This document shows positions 19,178 through 27,971 of a DNA stretch of 64,000 nucleotides, in pieces (the first letter of the stretch is position 1; each line of letters begins with the position of its first letter). Under the pieces are notes generated by a model that saw only the letters and a program-made list of their open reading frames with translations, was not told where the DNA came from and did no database searches. A program made the translations under genes and the position numbers. Source of the stretch: Janthinobacterium sp. PAMC25594 (lineage in GTDB: Bacteria > Pseudomonadota > Gammaproteobacteria > Burkholderiales > Burkholderiaceae_D); NCBI RefSeq assembly GCF_019443505.1, contig NZ_CP080377.1, positions 4,030,001 to 4,094,000 on the forward strand. Reading direction: 5' to 3'.

Positions 19178-19966
19178 CTAGCCCATGAGCCAACCCGGCT
19201 TGCGCTTGTCGAGGAACGATTGCACGCCTTCGCGGCCCTGCTCCGAGGCGCGGATCTGCGCGATGCGCTCGGCGGTGTCCGCCAGCAGCGCGTCATCGAC
19301 CGGCTGGCCAACGATTTCGCGCACCAGCGTTTTCGCTTGCGCCACGGCGTGAGGGCTGTTGCCCGTCAGCGCCTTGAGCACCTCGGCCGTTTTCGCGTCC
19401 AGCGCGTCGCCAGCGACTACCTCGTGGGCAAAGCCGATGCGCAACGCTTCCTGAGCGGAGAATCGCTCCGCGGTCAGGAAATAGCGGCGTGCCGCGTTTT
19501 CGCCCATGGCCTTGATGACATACGGTGAAATAGTGGCCGGGATCAGTCCCAGCCGCACTTCGCTCAGGCAGAAATGCACGTCTTCCGCAACCAGAATGAT
19601 ATCGCATGCGGCGACGAGGCCCATGCCGCCCGCATAACAGTCGCCCTGGATCTTCGCCACCACGGGTTTCGGACACAGGTAAATCGTGCGCAGCATCTGC
19701 GCCAGCTGCAGCGCGTCGGCCTGGTTTTCGGCATGCGTGTAGCCTGCCATCTTCTTCATCCAGTTCAGGTCCGCGCCGGCGCAAAAGGCGGCGCCATTCG
19801 CCGCCAGCACAATGGCGCGCACCATGTCGCTGCGCCCCAGGCCCTCGAAGGCGCGCGCCAGTTCGGCGATCGTCGTCTCGTTGAAGGCGTTGCGCACGTC
19901 CGGGCGGTTCAGGGTCACGGTGGCGACATTGCCCTCGATGACCAGCTTTAAGGTTTCAAATTCCAT
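19178..19966 (-). CDS. liuC: Methylglutaconyl-CoA hydratase (enoyl-CoA hydratase family)
   Basis: 262 residues of the crotonase superfamily. Oxyanion-hole segments are FCAGADLNWMKKM (about 60-72) and YAGGMGLVAACD (about 111-122), and the acidic LSEVRLGLIPATISPY follows. By family and position between mccB and the bio genes it should hydrate 3-methylglutaconyl-CoA to HMG-CoA, the step between the carboxylase and hmgL. It starts 13 bases after mccB. Substrate assignment is from context. Confidence 0.92.
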   Translation of the reverse strand: MEFETLKLVIEGNVATVTLNRPDVRNAFNETTIAELARAFEGLGRSDMVRAIVLAANGAAFCAGADLNWMKKMAGYTHAENQADALQLAQMLRTIYLCPKPVVAKIQGDCYAGGMGLVAACDIILVAEDVHFCLSEVRLGLIPATISPYVIKAMGENAARRYFLTAERFSAQEALRIGFAHEVVAGDALDAKTAEVLKALTGNSPHAVAQAKTLVREIVGQPVDDALLADTAERIAQIRASEQGREGVQSFLDKRKPGWLMG

Positions 19967-19979
19967 GGTTTTCTCTCCC

Positions 19980-21602
19980 TTACATGCGGAATACGCCGAA
20001 CTTCGTGTCCGGGATTTCCGCGTTCAAGGCGGCCGACAGGCCCAGGCCGAGCACCATGCGCGTGTCGGCCGGGTCGATCACGCCATCGTCCCACAGGCGC
20101 GCGGTGGCGTAGTACGGGTGGCCCTGGTGTTCGTATTGATCCTTGATCGGCTGCTTGAAGGCCGCTTCCTCGTCCGCGCTCCATGCGCCGCCCTTGCCCT
20201 CGATGCCGTCGCGCTTGACGGTGGCGAGCACGGAAGCGGCCTGGTCGCCGCCCATGACGGAAATGCGCGCATTTGGCCACATCCACATGAAACGGGGAGA
20301 GAACGCGCGGCCGCACATGCCGTAGTTGCCGGCGCCGAAGCTGCCGCCGATGATGACCGTGAATTTCGGCACGGCGGCCGTGGCCACGGCCGTCACCATC
20401 TTGGCGCCATTGCGGGCGATGCCTTCGTTTTCGTACTTGCGGCCCACCATGAAGCCCGTGATGTTTTGCAGGAAGACCAGCGGGATCTTGCGCTGGCAGC
20501 ACAATTCGATGAAATGCGTGCCTTTCAAGGCCGATTCGGAAAACAGGATGCCGTTATTGGCGATGATGCCCACTTTGACGCCATAGATGTGCGCGAAACC
20601 GCAGATCAGGGTGGTGCCGTAGCGGGCCTTGAATTCGTCGAAATCGCTGCCGTCGACGATGCGCGCGATCACTTCACGCACATCGAACGGCTTGCGCGTA
20701 TCGACGGGGATCACGCCATACAGTTCCTGCGTCGGGTATGTCGGTTCCACGGACTCGCGCAGCGCCATCTGCTGCGGTTTTTTACGGTTCAGATTCGAGA
20801 CGATGGTGCGCGCCAGCGACAGCGCATGCAAATCGTTCTGCGCCAGGTGGTCGACCACGCCGGACAAACGCGTGTGCACGTCGCCGCCGCCGAGGTCTTC
20901 CGCCGTCACCACTTCGCCGGTGGCCGCCTTCACCAGCGGCGGGCCGCCGAGGAAAATAGTGCCCTGCTCCTTGACGATGATCGACTCGTCGCTCATGGCC
21001 GGCACGTAGGCGCCACCGGCCGTGCAAGAACCCATCACGACGGCGATCTGCGGAATGCCCTTGGCCGACAGATTCGCCTGGTTATAAAAAATGCGGCCGA
21101 AATGGTCGCGGTCGGGGAAGACGTCGTCCTGGTTCGGCAGGTTGGCGCCGCCCGAGTCGACCAGGTAGATGCAGGGCAGGTTGTTCTGGTCGGCGATTTC
21201 CTGGGCGCGCAAATGTTTTTTCACCGTCATCGGGTAGTAGGTGCCGCCCTTGACGGTGGCGTCGTTGCAGACGATGACGCATTCCTGGCCGGAGACCCTG
21301 CCGATGCCGGTGATGATGCCGGCGCTAGGGGCCGCATCGACGCCCTTGGCGTCCTGGTACATGGCGTAAGCCGCCATCTGGGAAAACTCGAGGAAAGGCG
21401 TGCCGGGATCGAGCAGCATCTGCACTCTGTCGCGCGGCAGCAGTTTGCCGCGCGCCAGGTGCTTGGCCGCCGCCGCCTCGCCGCCGCCGGCCGCGATCTT
21501 TTCCACCTTGTCGCGCAAATCGTCGACGATGGCTTGCATGGCCGCGGCATTGGCCTTGAAATCTTCACTGCGCGGATTGAGTTTGCTTTCGATGTGCGGC
21601 AT
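19980..21602 (-). CDS. liuB: Methylcrotonoyl-CoA carboxylase, carboxyltransferase subunit
   Basis: 540 residues with two crotonase-like carboxyltransferase halves. Motifs: [65 protein letters not shown] and [18 protein letters not shown], a set that distinguishes MCC-beta from propionyl-CoA carboxylase. It transfers carboxyl from biotin to 3-methylcrotonyl-CoA. It is the first gene of the cluster on this strand; the usual liuR (MerR) and liuA neighbours are not directly upstream, and liuA instead lies at the right end of the window. Confidence 0.96.
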   Translation of the reverse strand: MPHIESKLNPRSEDFKANAAAMQAIVDDLRDKVEKIAAGGGEAAAAKHLARGKLLPRDRVQMLLDPGTPFLEFSQMAAYAMYQDAKGVDAAPSAGIITGIGRVSGQECVIVCNDATVKGGTYYPMTVKKHLRAQEIADQNNLPCIYLVDSGGANLPNQDDVFPDRDHFGRIFYNQANLSAKGIPQIAVVMGSCTAGGAYVPAMSDESIIVKEQGTIFLGGPPLVKAATGEVVTAEDLGGGDVHTRLSGVVDHLAQNDLHALSLARTIVSNLNRKKPQQMALRESVEPTYPTQELYGVIPVDTRKPFDVREVIARIVDGSDFDEFKARYGTTLICGFAHIYGVKVGIIANNGILFSESALKGTHFIELCCQRKIPLVFLQNITGFMVGRKYENEGIARNGAKMVTAVATAAVPKFTVIIGGSFGAGNYGMCGRAFSPRFMWMWPNARISVMGGDQAASVLATVKRDGIEGKGGAWSADEEAAFKQPIKDQYEHQGHPYYATARLWDDGVIDPADTRMVLGLGLSAALNAEIPDTKFGVFRM

Positions 21603-21642
21603 TGCGGTTCCTTTTTATGATCGCCCGGTCTCTCGGGTCGCG

Positions 21643-22092
21643 TTATTCGGGAAAACTGCCGTCGAGATAAAACCAGCGCAGGGCACCACCGCCCTCGCCC
21701 GCCTCGCGCACGAAGCGGCTCACCTCATGCAGGCGGTGCGCGCGGCCGTTGACCTTGTAGCGGGCCACGAATTCCACGGTATCGCGGTGTATCTCTTCGG
21801 CTTGATAGTCTGATTCTGCTTTACGTTGACGTAAACGTAAAGCAGATTTTACCTCAAGTCCCAGCCAGTGGACTTTTTCTTCGTCGGCAAACAAGGCGTC
21901 GGCGGGACGGGTGCTGGCGTGCCAGGTGGCGCGCAGGTAGGGTTCATCGCGCAAGGTAAACGCCGTGTAGCGCGAACGCATCAGGGATGCAGCCGTGGGC
22001 GGCAAGGCGTCGCCCGCGAGATACGGGCCGCAGCAGCTGGCGTAGGAGGCGCCGCCGCAAGGGCAGGCGGCAGATGTCGAAGGTGTGGGCAT
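21643..22092 (-). CDS. YchJ-family protein with an N-terminal SEC-C zinc motif
   Basis: 149 residues. An N-terminal CPCGGASYASCCGPY motif can bind one zinc, and LMRSRYTAF and WLGLEV are YchJ-family marks. The C-terminal second SEC-C motif of E. coli YchJ is absent. After WLGLEV the protein has about 11 more residues (SALRLRQRKAE...) than E. coli before the FVARY segment; this extra piece is encoded by a perfect inverted repeat. Function unknown. It lies 40 bases upstream of mccB but probably has its own promoter. Confidence 0.88.
   Translation of the reverse strand: MPTPSTSAACPCGGASYASCCGPYLAGDALPPTAASLMRSRYTAFTLRDEPYLRATWHASTRPADALFADEEKVHWLGLEVKSALRLRQRKAESDYQAEEIHRDTVEFVARYKVNGRAHRLHEVSRFVREAGEGGGALRWFYLDGSFPE
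21816..21845. repeat. Perfect 30-base inverted repeat within the YchJ gene
   Basis: Arms CTGCTTTACGTT and AACGTAAAGCAG (12 bp, no mismatch) with a 6-base loop. It is AT-richer than the surrounding gene and 30 bases long, so it preserves the reading frame, encoding roughly ALRLRQRKAE. Confidence 0.85.
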
Positions 22093-22163
22093 GCGGTAAC
22101 GGATAGGGGAACAGGAAAGTTCCGCAATTATCCGCCATAACGGCGGCGCCGGTCGCCGGCGCG

Positions 22164-23411
22164 CTATCTTTCAGGGCTGAGGAAGTCCAGCGCGAACGGT
22201 GGCGCCTTGCCGGCCATGAGATCGGCCAAGATGCGCGCCGTGCCGGCGGCAAACGTAAAACCCAGCGGACCGTGGCCCACGTTGAGCCACAGGTTCGCAA
22301 CTTTGCTGGCGCCCACCAGCGGCGCGTTGTTCGGCGTGGCGGGGCGCAGGCCGGCCCAGGCCGTGGCCTGGTCGTAATCGGCGCCGTGCGGCATGGCTTC
22401 GCGCGCCAGCCGCGTCAGGCCCGCGATGCGGTTCCAATCGATGCTGTTGTCGGCGCCCACCATGTCGACCATGGCGGCCACGCGCAGGTCGCTGCCAATG
22501 CGCGCATACAGCACCTTGCGCTCGAAATCCGTGATGCTGATCTCGGGCGCCCGGTCTTGCGCGCGGATGGGCGCCGTCAGGCTGTAGCCCTTCAGCGGGT
22601 ACAGGGGCAGGTAGATGCCCGCCGTGGCGGCCAGGTCGCGGCTCTGGATGCCGGCCGCCAGCACGTAATGGTCCGCTTGCAACAGGCCCAGGCTGGTGTC
22701 GAGGCCCGCGATCCTGCCCCTGTGCGTGACGAGGCGGCGCGCCTCGCCTTTCAATATGAGTGAACAATTCGGGTGCCGCAGCAGGCGCGCTTCCAGGGCC
22801 AGGCAAAAGGCGTGGCAATCGGCCACCGCTTCGCCTTCGGTAAAGATGCCGCCAGCCAATGAACTCTGCAAGGCGGCCAGCGCCGGTTCGCGCTGCACGG
22901 CCTCAGCGGGCGACAAGACGATGCGCGCCTCTTCCGATTCCGGCCGCGCCACGGCCCGCTGGAAGATGGCGGGCGAGCGGTAGACGATGAGTTTACCCGC
23001 ATCGCGCCGGGCATACGCCTCGGGCGGCACCGTCAACTCCAGCTGCGCCATGCCGGCGCGGCTCCATTCTCCCAGCTGCAGCAGCTTGGCCGTCGTGCGG
23101 GCATTGCTGGCAGCATTGCAATTGCGCAAGAAACTGGCCAGCCAGCGCCACTGGCGCCAGTCCGCTTCGGGCCGGAAGCGCAGCGGGCCATCTTTCTGCA
23201 GCAACCATTGCAGGGCTTTGAACGGCACGCCCGCATCCGCCAGGGGCGCCACATAGCGATAGCTGAGCTGGCCGCCATTGCGGTAGCTGGCGGCGATCGC
23301 CACTTGTTCATTGCGTTCCAGTACTGTGACCTTGTAGCCGGCCTCGGCCAGCCACCAGGCCGATGTCAGACCGACGACGCCGCCGCCGATGATGATGACG
23401 TGTTGCTGCAT
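22164..23411 (-). CDS. DadA-like FAD-dependent D-amino acid dehydrogenase
   Basis: 415 residues of the DAO family. The N-terminal FAD motif is VIIIGGGVVGLTSAWWLAEAGY, followed by AASYRNGGQLSY, as in DadA; the C-terminal GLRPATPNNAPLVG and NVGHGPLGFTFAAGTARIL close the FAD fold. It probably oxidises D-amino acids to 2-ketoacids and passes electrons to the respiratory chain. The substrate is unproven. The upstream gap carries the bipartite 37-bp element shared with two other genes. The start is the ATG at MQQHVIIIGG; the longer frame adds an unrelated 13 residues. Confidence 0.86.
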   Translation of the reverse strand: MQQHVIIIGGGVVGLTSAWWLAEAGYKVTVLERNEQVAIAASYRNGGQLSYRYVAPLADAGVPFKALQWLLQKDGPLRFRPEADWRQWRWLASFLRNCNAASNARTTAKLLQLGEWSRAGMAQLELTVPPEAYARRDAGKLIVYRSPAIFQRAVARPESEEARIVLSPAEAVQREPALAALQSSLAGGIFTEGEAVADCHAFCLALEARLLRHPNCSLILKGEARRLVTHRGRIAGLDTSLGLLQADHYVLAAGIQSRDLAATAGIYLPLYPLKGYSLTAPIRAQDRAPEISITDFERKVLYARIGSDLRVAAMVDMVGADNSIDWNRIAGLTRLAREAMPHGADYDQATAWAGLRPATPNNAPLVGASKVANLWLNVGHGPLGFTFAAGTARILADLMAGKAPPFALDFLSPER

Positions 23412-23780
23412 GTTGCCTCGCTGCGTTGCGCTCCCATGGTGCGGGAGCATTCGATGAGAGCTTAGGGGCTGGCCATCACGGCAGCCAATGAAACATCATG
23501 GTGCAGCCATAACTTTCAGGAATGCACCCTTCCAGTAATCCCGTCATGTGCATGTTTCCCTGTTTCGCGGTGTGCTGGAGGCGCCACCAGCATAGGGCGC
23601 GATGCTTGACTACGCCAATAAATATTGCTTATTTATCTATAATGTAAAGCGATACGTACGGTAAAACATCGTTTTTTTAAGTGTATAACCGTTATTTATG
23701 GCCATTTTCCATTTATTCATGGGTGGACGGGCTACGCGCAAGCGCCATCGCTATTACACTAGGAGGACAAGGAGAACTGT
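23412..23780. other. Divergent intergenic region, dadA-like / GntR regulator
   Basis: 369 bases without a gene. The left half, on the minus strand, holds the bipartite element and dadA promoter plus a small hairpin (arms GCTCCC/GGGAGC, 23430-23448) just upstream of the dadA start. The right half (about 23610-23700) is much AT-richer than its surroundings and contains TATAAT near 23638. Two purine-rich ribosome-binding sites (AGGAGG, AAGGAG) precede the GntR gene. Confidence 0.7.
23484..23520 (-). promoter_or_regulatory. Bipartite 37-bp element upstream of the dadA-like gene
   Basis: Read on the minus strand: CCTGAAAGTTAT, 14 bases, GTTTCATTGGC. The TTGGCT at its end can act as a -35 box, with TAAGCT about 18 bases later. 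It ends 73 bases before the start codon. Near-identical elements lie upstream of the peptide-binding protein and TonB receptor genes. Confidence 0.72.
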
Positions 23781-24521
23781 ATGAGCCAGACCAGCGTAGA
23801 ACTCAAGGTCGATTTAAATGACAATTCGCCTTTATATATGCAGATCGCCCGCAAGCTGAGCGATGACGTACGCAACGGCCGCTACCAGGTAGACCAGGCC
23901 CTGCCATCCGAACGAACCCTGTCCGAACTGCTCGACGTATCGCGCGTGACTGCCCGCAAGGCTATCGATCAATTGGTCGAGCAAGGCCTCGTCGTGCGCC
24001 GCCGTGGTTCGGGCAACTATATTGCCCCGCGCATCGAACAGCCGCTGTCGAACCTGTCGAGCTTTTCCGAGCAGTTGCAGCAGCGCGGCTACCGCCCCGG
24101 CTCGCGCTGGCTCAAGCGCGATGTCGTCATCGCCAGCAGCGATGAACAGCTGAGCCTGGGCCTGGCGCAGAACACGAAAGTGGCGCGCCTCGAGCGCTTG
24201 CGCCTGGCCGACGATGTGGTGATGGCGTATGAAGTGAGCGTGCTGCCATTCAGCGTGGTGCCGGATCCGGCCGCCGTGGGCGATTCGCTGTACGAATACT
24301 TGAACAGCATCAAGAAGGCCCCCGTGCGTGCCTTGCAGCACATCCGCGCCATGAACGCGACGGACGTGCTGGCCAAGCAGCTGGGCATCCCTGATGGCCA
24401 GGCCGTGCTATTTATTACGCGCATCGCCTACCTGGAATCGGGCGAGGCGGTGGAACTCACGCATTCGTATTGCCGCAGCGATCATTACGATTTTGTGGCG
24501 GAAATGCGCCGCGCTCCCTGA
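23781..24521 (+). CDS. GntR-family regulator with UTRA domain (NagR-like)
   Basis: 246 residues: an N-terminal GntR winged helix (about 15-80, PLYMQIARKLSDDVRNGRY ... VSRVTARKAIDQLVEQGLV) and a C-terminal UTRA effector domain (about 100-240) of the HutC/NagR subfamily. Such regulators often respond to amino-sugar phosphates. The murQ-ampG-kinase recycling genes begin 2.5 kb downstream, which makes GlcNAc-6-P or MurNAc-6-P plausible effectors; no matching operator dyad was found upstream of murQ. It could also control the divergent dadA-like gene. Confidence 0.88.
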   Translation: MSQTSVELKVDLNDNSPLYMQIARKLSDDVRNGRYQVDQALPSERTLSELLDVSRVTARKAIDQLVEQGLVVRRRGSGNYIAPRIEQPLSNLSSFSEQLQQRGYRPGSRWLKRDVVIASSDEQLSLGLAQNTKVARLERLRLADDVVMAYEVSVLPFSVVPDPAAVGDSLYEYLNSIKKAPVRALQHIRAMNATDVLAKQLGIPDGQAVLFITRIAYLESGEAVELTHSYCRSDHYDFVAEMRRAP

Positions 24522-24523
24522 AT

Positions 24524-25657
24524 CTACTGATCGAGCAGGCGGATCATGGATTCGGCCACGCCGACGGACGACTCCCAGCTCATGCCGGTCACCAGCCGGC
24601 CATCGACCTCGACGTGACTCTTGCCGTTGGCGCCGTGCCTGAAGATGCCGCCATGGCGCTTGATGCTGGCTTCCGCCGAAAAGGGATAGGCCTTGTATAC
24701 CGGCGATTCCTTGTTGAGATACGCATCGGGGAACGAGGTGAGCACCTTGCCCTGGATCAGGAAAGTCCCGTCACTGAGCTTCAGATTCTTGATGCCCTCG
24801 GTGCCATGGCAGATGGCCGCGATCACCCCGCCCTGTTGTTCGTAGATGCGCACAGCGATGTCCTGCAGCGGCTGGTTGTCCGGGATGCCGACGATGGCCG
24901 CGCCGCCGCCGACGAACGCCATGCCCGCATACTCGTCTGCCCTGACCTCGGCGACGGGCCTGGTATGGGCCAGTGCCCACATGAAATCACTGTCGTACAG
25001 ATGCTTCTTGAGCAACTCGTCCGATGTGACGATCATTTCCAAAGGAATGGCGCCCCCCTCGGGACTGACGAAATCGACCGCGTACCCTGCTTTGCGAAAG
25101 GCATCATAGGTATAGGCCAGCTCGGGAAAATTATTGCCTGCGTTAATTTTCGTGCCCGGATATTGATGCACATTCGACACCACCAGCAGCACCTTGCGTG
25201 CGCGGTGCGGGGCTGCCGGCTCGCGATCGGCCGACTTGCTGATGATCTTCCAGTGGCCGGCGATCTTTTTCAACAGAAATACATCCACATAGCGCACCCC
25301 GTGCTGGGGAATGTGGATCTCGGCCTTGGCGGTGGCCACCTTGCCGCTCGCCTCCACCTTGATCAGTCGCCCGTGGCGCCCATTGAATTGCCCTATTTTT
25401 TCTTGGGAAAAGAGTTTGGCGTATTCCGGACCACTGAGCTCCCATTCCGCATCGTTTTTGCCGTCCAGGTAAAGACGGGCGTTTGCATGGAAGGCCTGGT
25501 TGATCTCATCCGGTACGTTGAAGCTGGTGCCATGCAGATACAAGCGTACGGTCTCCCGGATGGCATTTTCGTCCTGGTCGGCGGTTGCGGCGATGCCGGC
25601 GGCGGCGCTGCTGAGCAAGCAACAGGCGAGTATCGTTCGCAATAAAAACTGAATCAT
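24524..25657 (-). CDS. Exported fusion of NTF2-like (lumazine-binding-type) and DJ-1/PfpI domains
   Basis: 377 residues. A signal peptide (1-24) precedes an NTF2-like domain (about 28-145, with AIRETVRLYLHGT and GHWKIISKSADR) and a DJ-1/PfpI domain (about 154-375). The nucleophile elbow VIAAICHGTEG supplies Cys283-His284. PfpI members are proteases, glyoxalases or chaperones; one predicted for the periplasm and fused to an NTF2-like domain is uncommon. It sits between the GntR gene and a membrane-bound AraC regulator on the same strand. The start at MIQFLLRTILACC was preferred over an ATG five codons upstream. Confidence 0.8.
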   Translation of the reverse strand: MIQFLLRTILACCLLSSAAAGIAATADQDENAIRETVRLYLHGTSFNVPDEINQAFHANARLYLDGKNDAEWELSGPEYAKLFSQEKIGQFNGRHGRLIKVEASGKVATAKAEIHIPQHGVRYVDVFLLKKIAGHWKIISKSADREPAAPHRARKVLLVVSNVHQYPGTKINAGNNFPELAYTYDAFRKAGYAVDFVSPEGGAIPLEMIVTSDELLKKHLYDSDFMWALAHTRPVAEVRADEYAGMAFVGGGAAIVGIPDNQPLQDIAVRIYEQQGGVIAAICHGTEGIKNLKLSDGTFLIQGKVLTSFPDAYLNKESPVYKAYPFSAEASIKRHGGIFRHGANGKSHVEVDGRLVTGMSWESSVGVAESMIRLLDQ

Positions 25658-25799
25658 GGATTTACCCTGCATGTAGAACTGCGTTTATCGGAGCAACGAC
25701 TATTTCAGGTCGTTGATGGTCGATAATTTATCGAAATGCAGGGAAATTAATGTCGCCAAACATGATTTCAGACTCCGGAATGGCGATTCCGGAGCGGTT

Positions 25800-26858
25800 T
25801 TACGCGGAAATGGTCCTGGCCGCCTGGCTGGGTTGAGCCCGGAAGCTGGCGGGCGTCTGCCCAGCAACTTTCTTGAAGGTCGAGTAGAAGGTGGAACTGG
25901 AATTGAAGCCGCAGCGCTCGGCAACGGTATCCATGTTCAGTTGCGGTTCGTCTATCAATACCTGTTGCGCTTCGGCGATACGGTATGCGTTGACGTAGGT
26001 GTTGAAACCCTTGCTCAGCTTGTCATTCAGCACCTGCGACACCTGCGCCTGCGTACATCCCGCCCGTTTGGCCAGTTGGGCCAGGGTCAGATTCGGATTC
26101 AGATAGGATTTCTGCCCGCTCATCTGTTGTTCCAGCGCAGCGAGCACGGCCAGCGCATCGTCGTGCGTCAGGCGGCTGTTCTGGTACTTCTGCTTCGGGT
26201 CGCCAGGCGTCGAGGTTTCCTTTCTCAGCAGAAAGACCATAACCGCGACATGCAGCGAGAAGGTGAACGACAAGGCACCGACAATATACGACGTGAACGG
26301 CGTGCTCGCGTATGCCGCCAGCATGATAGCGCTGCCTGCAAAGACGCTCAGCACTAGCACGCTGCTGGTCGCCATCCGCTGTCCGTCATTCAGCCATGCA
26401 TGGCGGCTTTGCCAGAGCAACTTGGCAGTTGCCAGCAGGTAGCCTAGCCAGAACACATGAATGGCATGACTCGACAGGTCCCACACACGACGATACGCGG
26501 AATACGGAAAGGCAACGCCTATGACTATCAGCAGGAAGGACAGGCCGAGATGCCAGCGCCATTGCTGCCCGGCAGGCAGTTGCGTGAGCCCGGCGATGAA
26601 AGAGCGCACATAGAGATAGGTCAAGGGACCGATCAGCAGGCAGGCCGACAGGCCCAGCTGGCGAAATTCGATGGCGATCGCCGGGTTGAAGTAGAGGAAG
26701 GCGGATTTGGCGGTGCGCACCCCGACGGCAAGCAGCAATGCACCGAGCATGCAGTCGGCGAGGCAGCGAGGCCGACGGCTGAAAAAATAGACGGCCAGGA
26801 AAATGCCGTTGATGGCGCCAAGGGCGCTAAACAGGAACAGCAATTGGCGAGCGATCAT
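25800..26858 (-). CDS. Membrane-bound AraC-family transcriptional regulator
   Basis: 352 residues. The first 235 or so contain six to seven hydrophobic helices, and the C-terminal 100 residues (about 245-345) are an AraC DNA-binding domain with two helix-turn-helix units (LTLAQLAKRAGCTQAQVSQVLN; LNMDTVAERCGFNSSSTFYSTFKK). This 7TM-AraC layout belongs to one-component sensors that bind DNA from the membrane. The likely target is the PfpI fusion gene 142 bases downstream, by proximity only. The start at MIARQLLFLFSALGA puts the first helix at the N-terminus. Confidence 0.85.
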   Translation of the reverse strand: MIARQLLFLFSALGAINGIFLAVYFFSRRPRCLADCMLGALLLAVGVRTAKSAFLYFNPAIAIEFRQLGLSACLLIGPLTYLYVRSFIAGLTQLPAGQQWRWHLGLSFLLIVIGVAFPYSAYRRVWDLSSHAIHVFWLGYLLATAKLLWQSRHAWLNDGQRMATSSVLVLSVFAGSAIMLAAYASTPFTSYIVGALSFTFSLHVAVMVFLLRKETSTPGDPKQKYQNSRLTHDDALAVLAALEQQMSGQKSYLNPNLTLAQLAKRAGCTQAQVSQVLNDKLSKGFNTYVNAYRIAEAQQVLIDEPQLNMDTVAERCGFNSSSTFYSTFKKVAGQTPASFRAQPSQAARTISA

Positions 26859-27044
26859 GGGCGTGTCATGGATTAGGACGTCGAATCGAAGTATAGACAC
26901 AAACGGGAGCGTATCGAAGTACAAGTAGTACGCCACCTTCCTGCACCAGCCATAAACTCCCGTTATGCCCGCCCACCAAGCTTTCATGGCTGATCTTGCC
27001 CGTTGGTATTAAACTGGTTTCACGTTCAACTATGTTCTGAAATC

Positions 27045-27926
27045 ATGTTGAAAACTGAAACCCCGAGCCGGCGGCATCCGGATCTGGACCTGTATCCTGT
27101 GGAGCAACTGGTGGCGGCGCTGGTCGATGACCAGTTCTGGGCTGTCGAAGCCGTGCGGCTGGCCTCGCCGCAGATAGCGGCCGCCATCACGGCCGCCCTG
27201 CCCCGCATCGCCGCTGGCGGACGCCTGCTGTACGTGGGCGCGGGCACGTCGGGCCGGCTTGGCGTGCTCGACAGCGTTGAATTGACTCCCACGTTTTCCT
27301 GGCCACCCGAGCGGGCCGTCGCCATCCTGGCTGGCGGCGCGGGCGCCATGTTTGCGGCCGTCGAAGGGGCGGAAGATGATGTACAACAAGGCGAGCGGGA
27401 TGTGCTGGCCTTGCAGCCGCAGGTCAACGATGTGGTGATCCTGCTGGCCGCCTCCGGCGCCACACCGTACGTGCTGGGTGCGCTGCTGGCCGCGCGCCAG
27501 GCGGGCGCCTTGACGATCGGCATCGCCAACAATGTGGACGCTCCCGTGGCGCATGAGGCGCAATGCGGCATCGTGCTCGACACGGGTATGGAAGTCATTT
27601 CCGGCAGCACGCGTCTGAAAGCGGGCACGGCGCAAAAAATCACCCTGAACACGATTTCCAGCGCCTTGATGGTGGGTTTGCATAAAACTTACGGAAACTT
27701 GATGGTAGACTTGAAGCCGACCAACGCCAAGCTGATCTGGCGGGCGGTGCGTCTGACCATGCATGCCACGGGCGCCAGCGAGGCGCAGGCCAGGGCCGTG
27801 CTGGAGCAATGCCACTATCACGTCAAGGTGGCGATAGTTGCCTTGATCAAAAAAATCAACACAAACCAGGCACAGGCATTGTTGGCCGGCGCGGACGGCA
27901 GTGTGCGGGTGGCACTGGCGGCCTGA
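27045..27926 (+). CDS. murQ: N-acetylmuramic acid 6-phosphate etherase
   Basis: 293 residues with a SIS fold. Signature segments: LLYVGAGTSGRLGVLDSVELTPTF near residue 65, LLAASGATPYVLGAL, GMEVISGSTRLKAGTAQKITLN and the C-terminal helical domain. It cleaves the lactyl ether of MurNAc-6-P to give GlcNAc-6-P and D-lactate, the key step of cell-wall sugar recycling. The ATG is reported after a weak ribosome-binding region; the longer frame is not homologous-looking. First gene of a plus-strand recycling block. Confidence 0.94.
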   Translation: MLKTETPSRRHPDLDLYPVEQLVAALVDDQFWAVEAVRLASPQIAAAITAALPRIAAGGRLLYVGAGTSGRLGVLDSVELTPTFSWPPERAVAILAGGAGAMFAAVEGAEDDVQQGERDVLALQPQVNDVVILLAASGATPYVLGALLAARQAGALTIGIANNVDAPVAHEAQCGIVLDTGMEVISGSTRLKAGTAQKITLNTISSALMVGLHKTYGNLMVDLKPTNAKLIWRAVRLTMHATGASEAQARAVLEQCHYHVKVAIVALIKKINTNQAQALLAGADGSVRVALAA

Positions 27927-27971
27927 GCCGATGGCGCGGCATTCTTCTGTCTGGGAGACAAAGAAGGATGT

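Noticed and set aside
19812..21620. 602-residue plus-strand frame over liuC/mccB
   Set aside because: Antisense to two well-supported genes, with composition typical of a shadow frame and no ribosome-binding site.
27001..27044. NagR/DasR-type operator upstream of murQ
   Set aside because: TTGGTATTAAACTGG contains TGGT half-sites in direct rather than inverted orientation, so it does not meet the dyad expected for GntR/HutC regulators.
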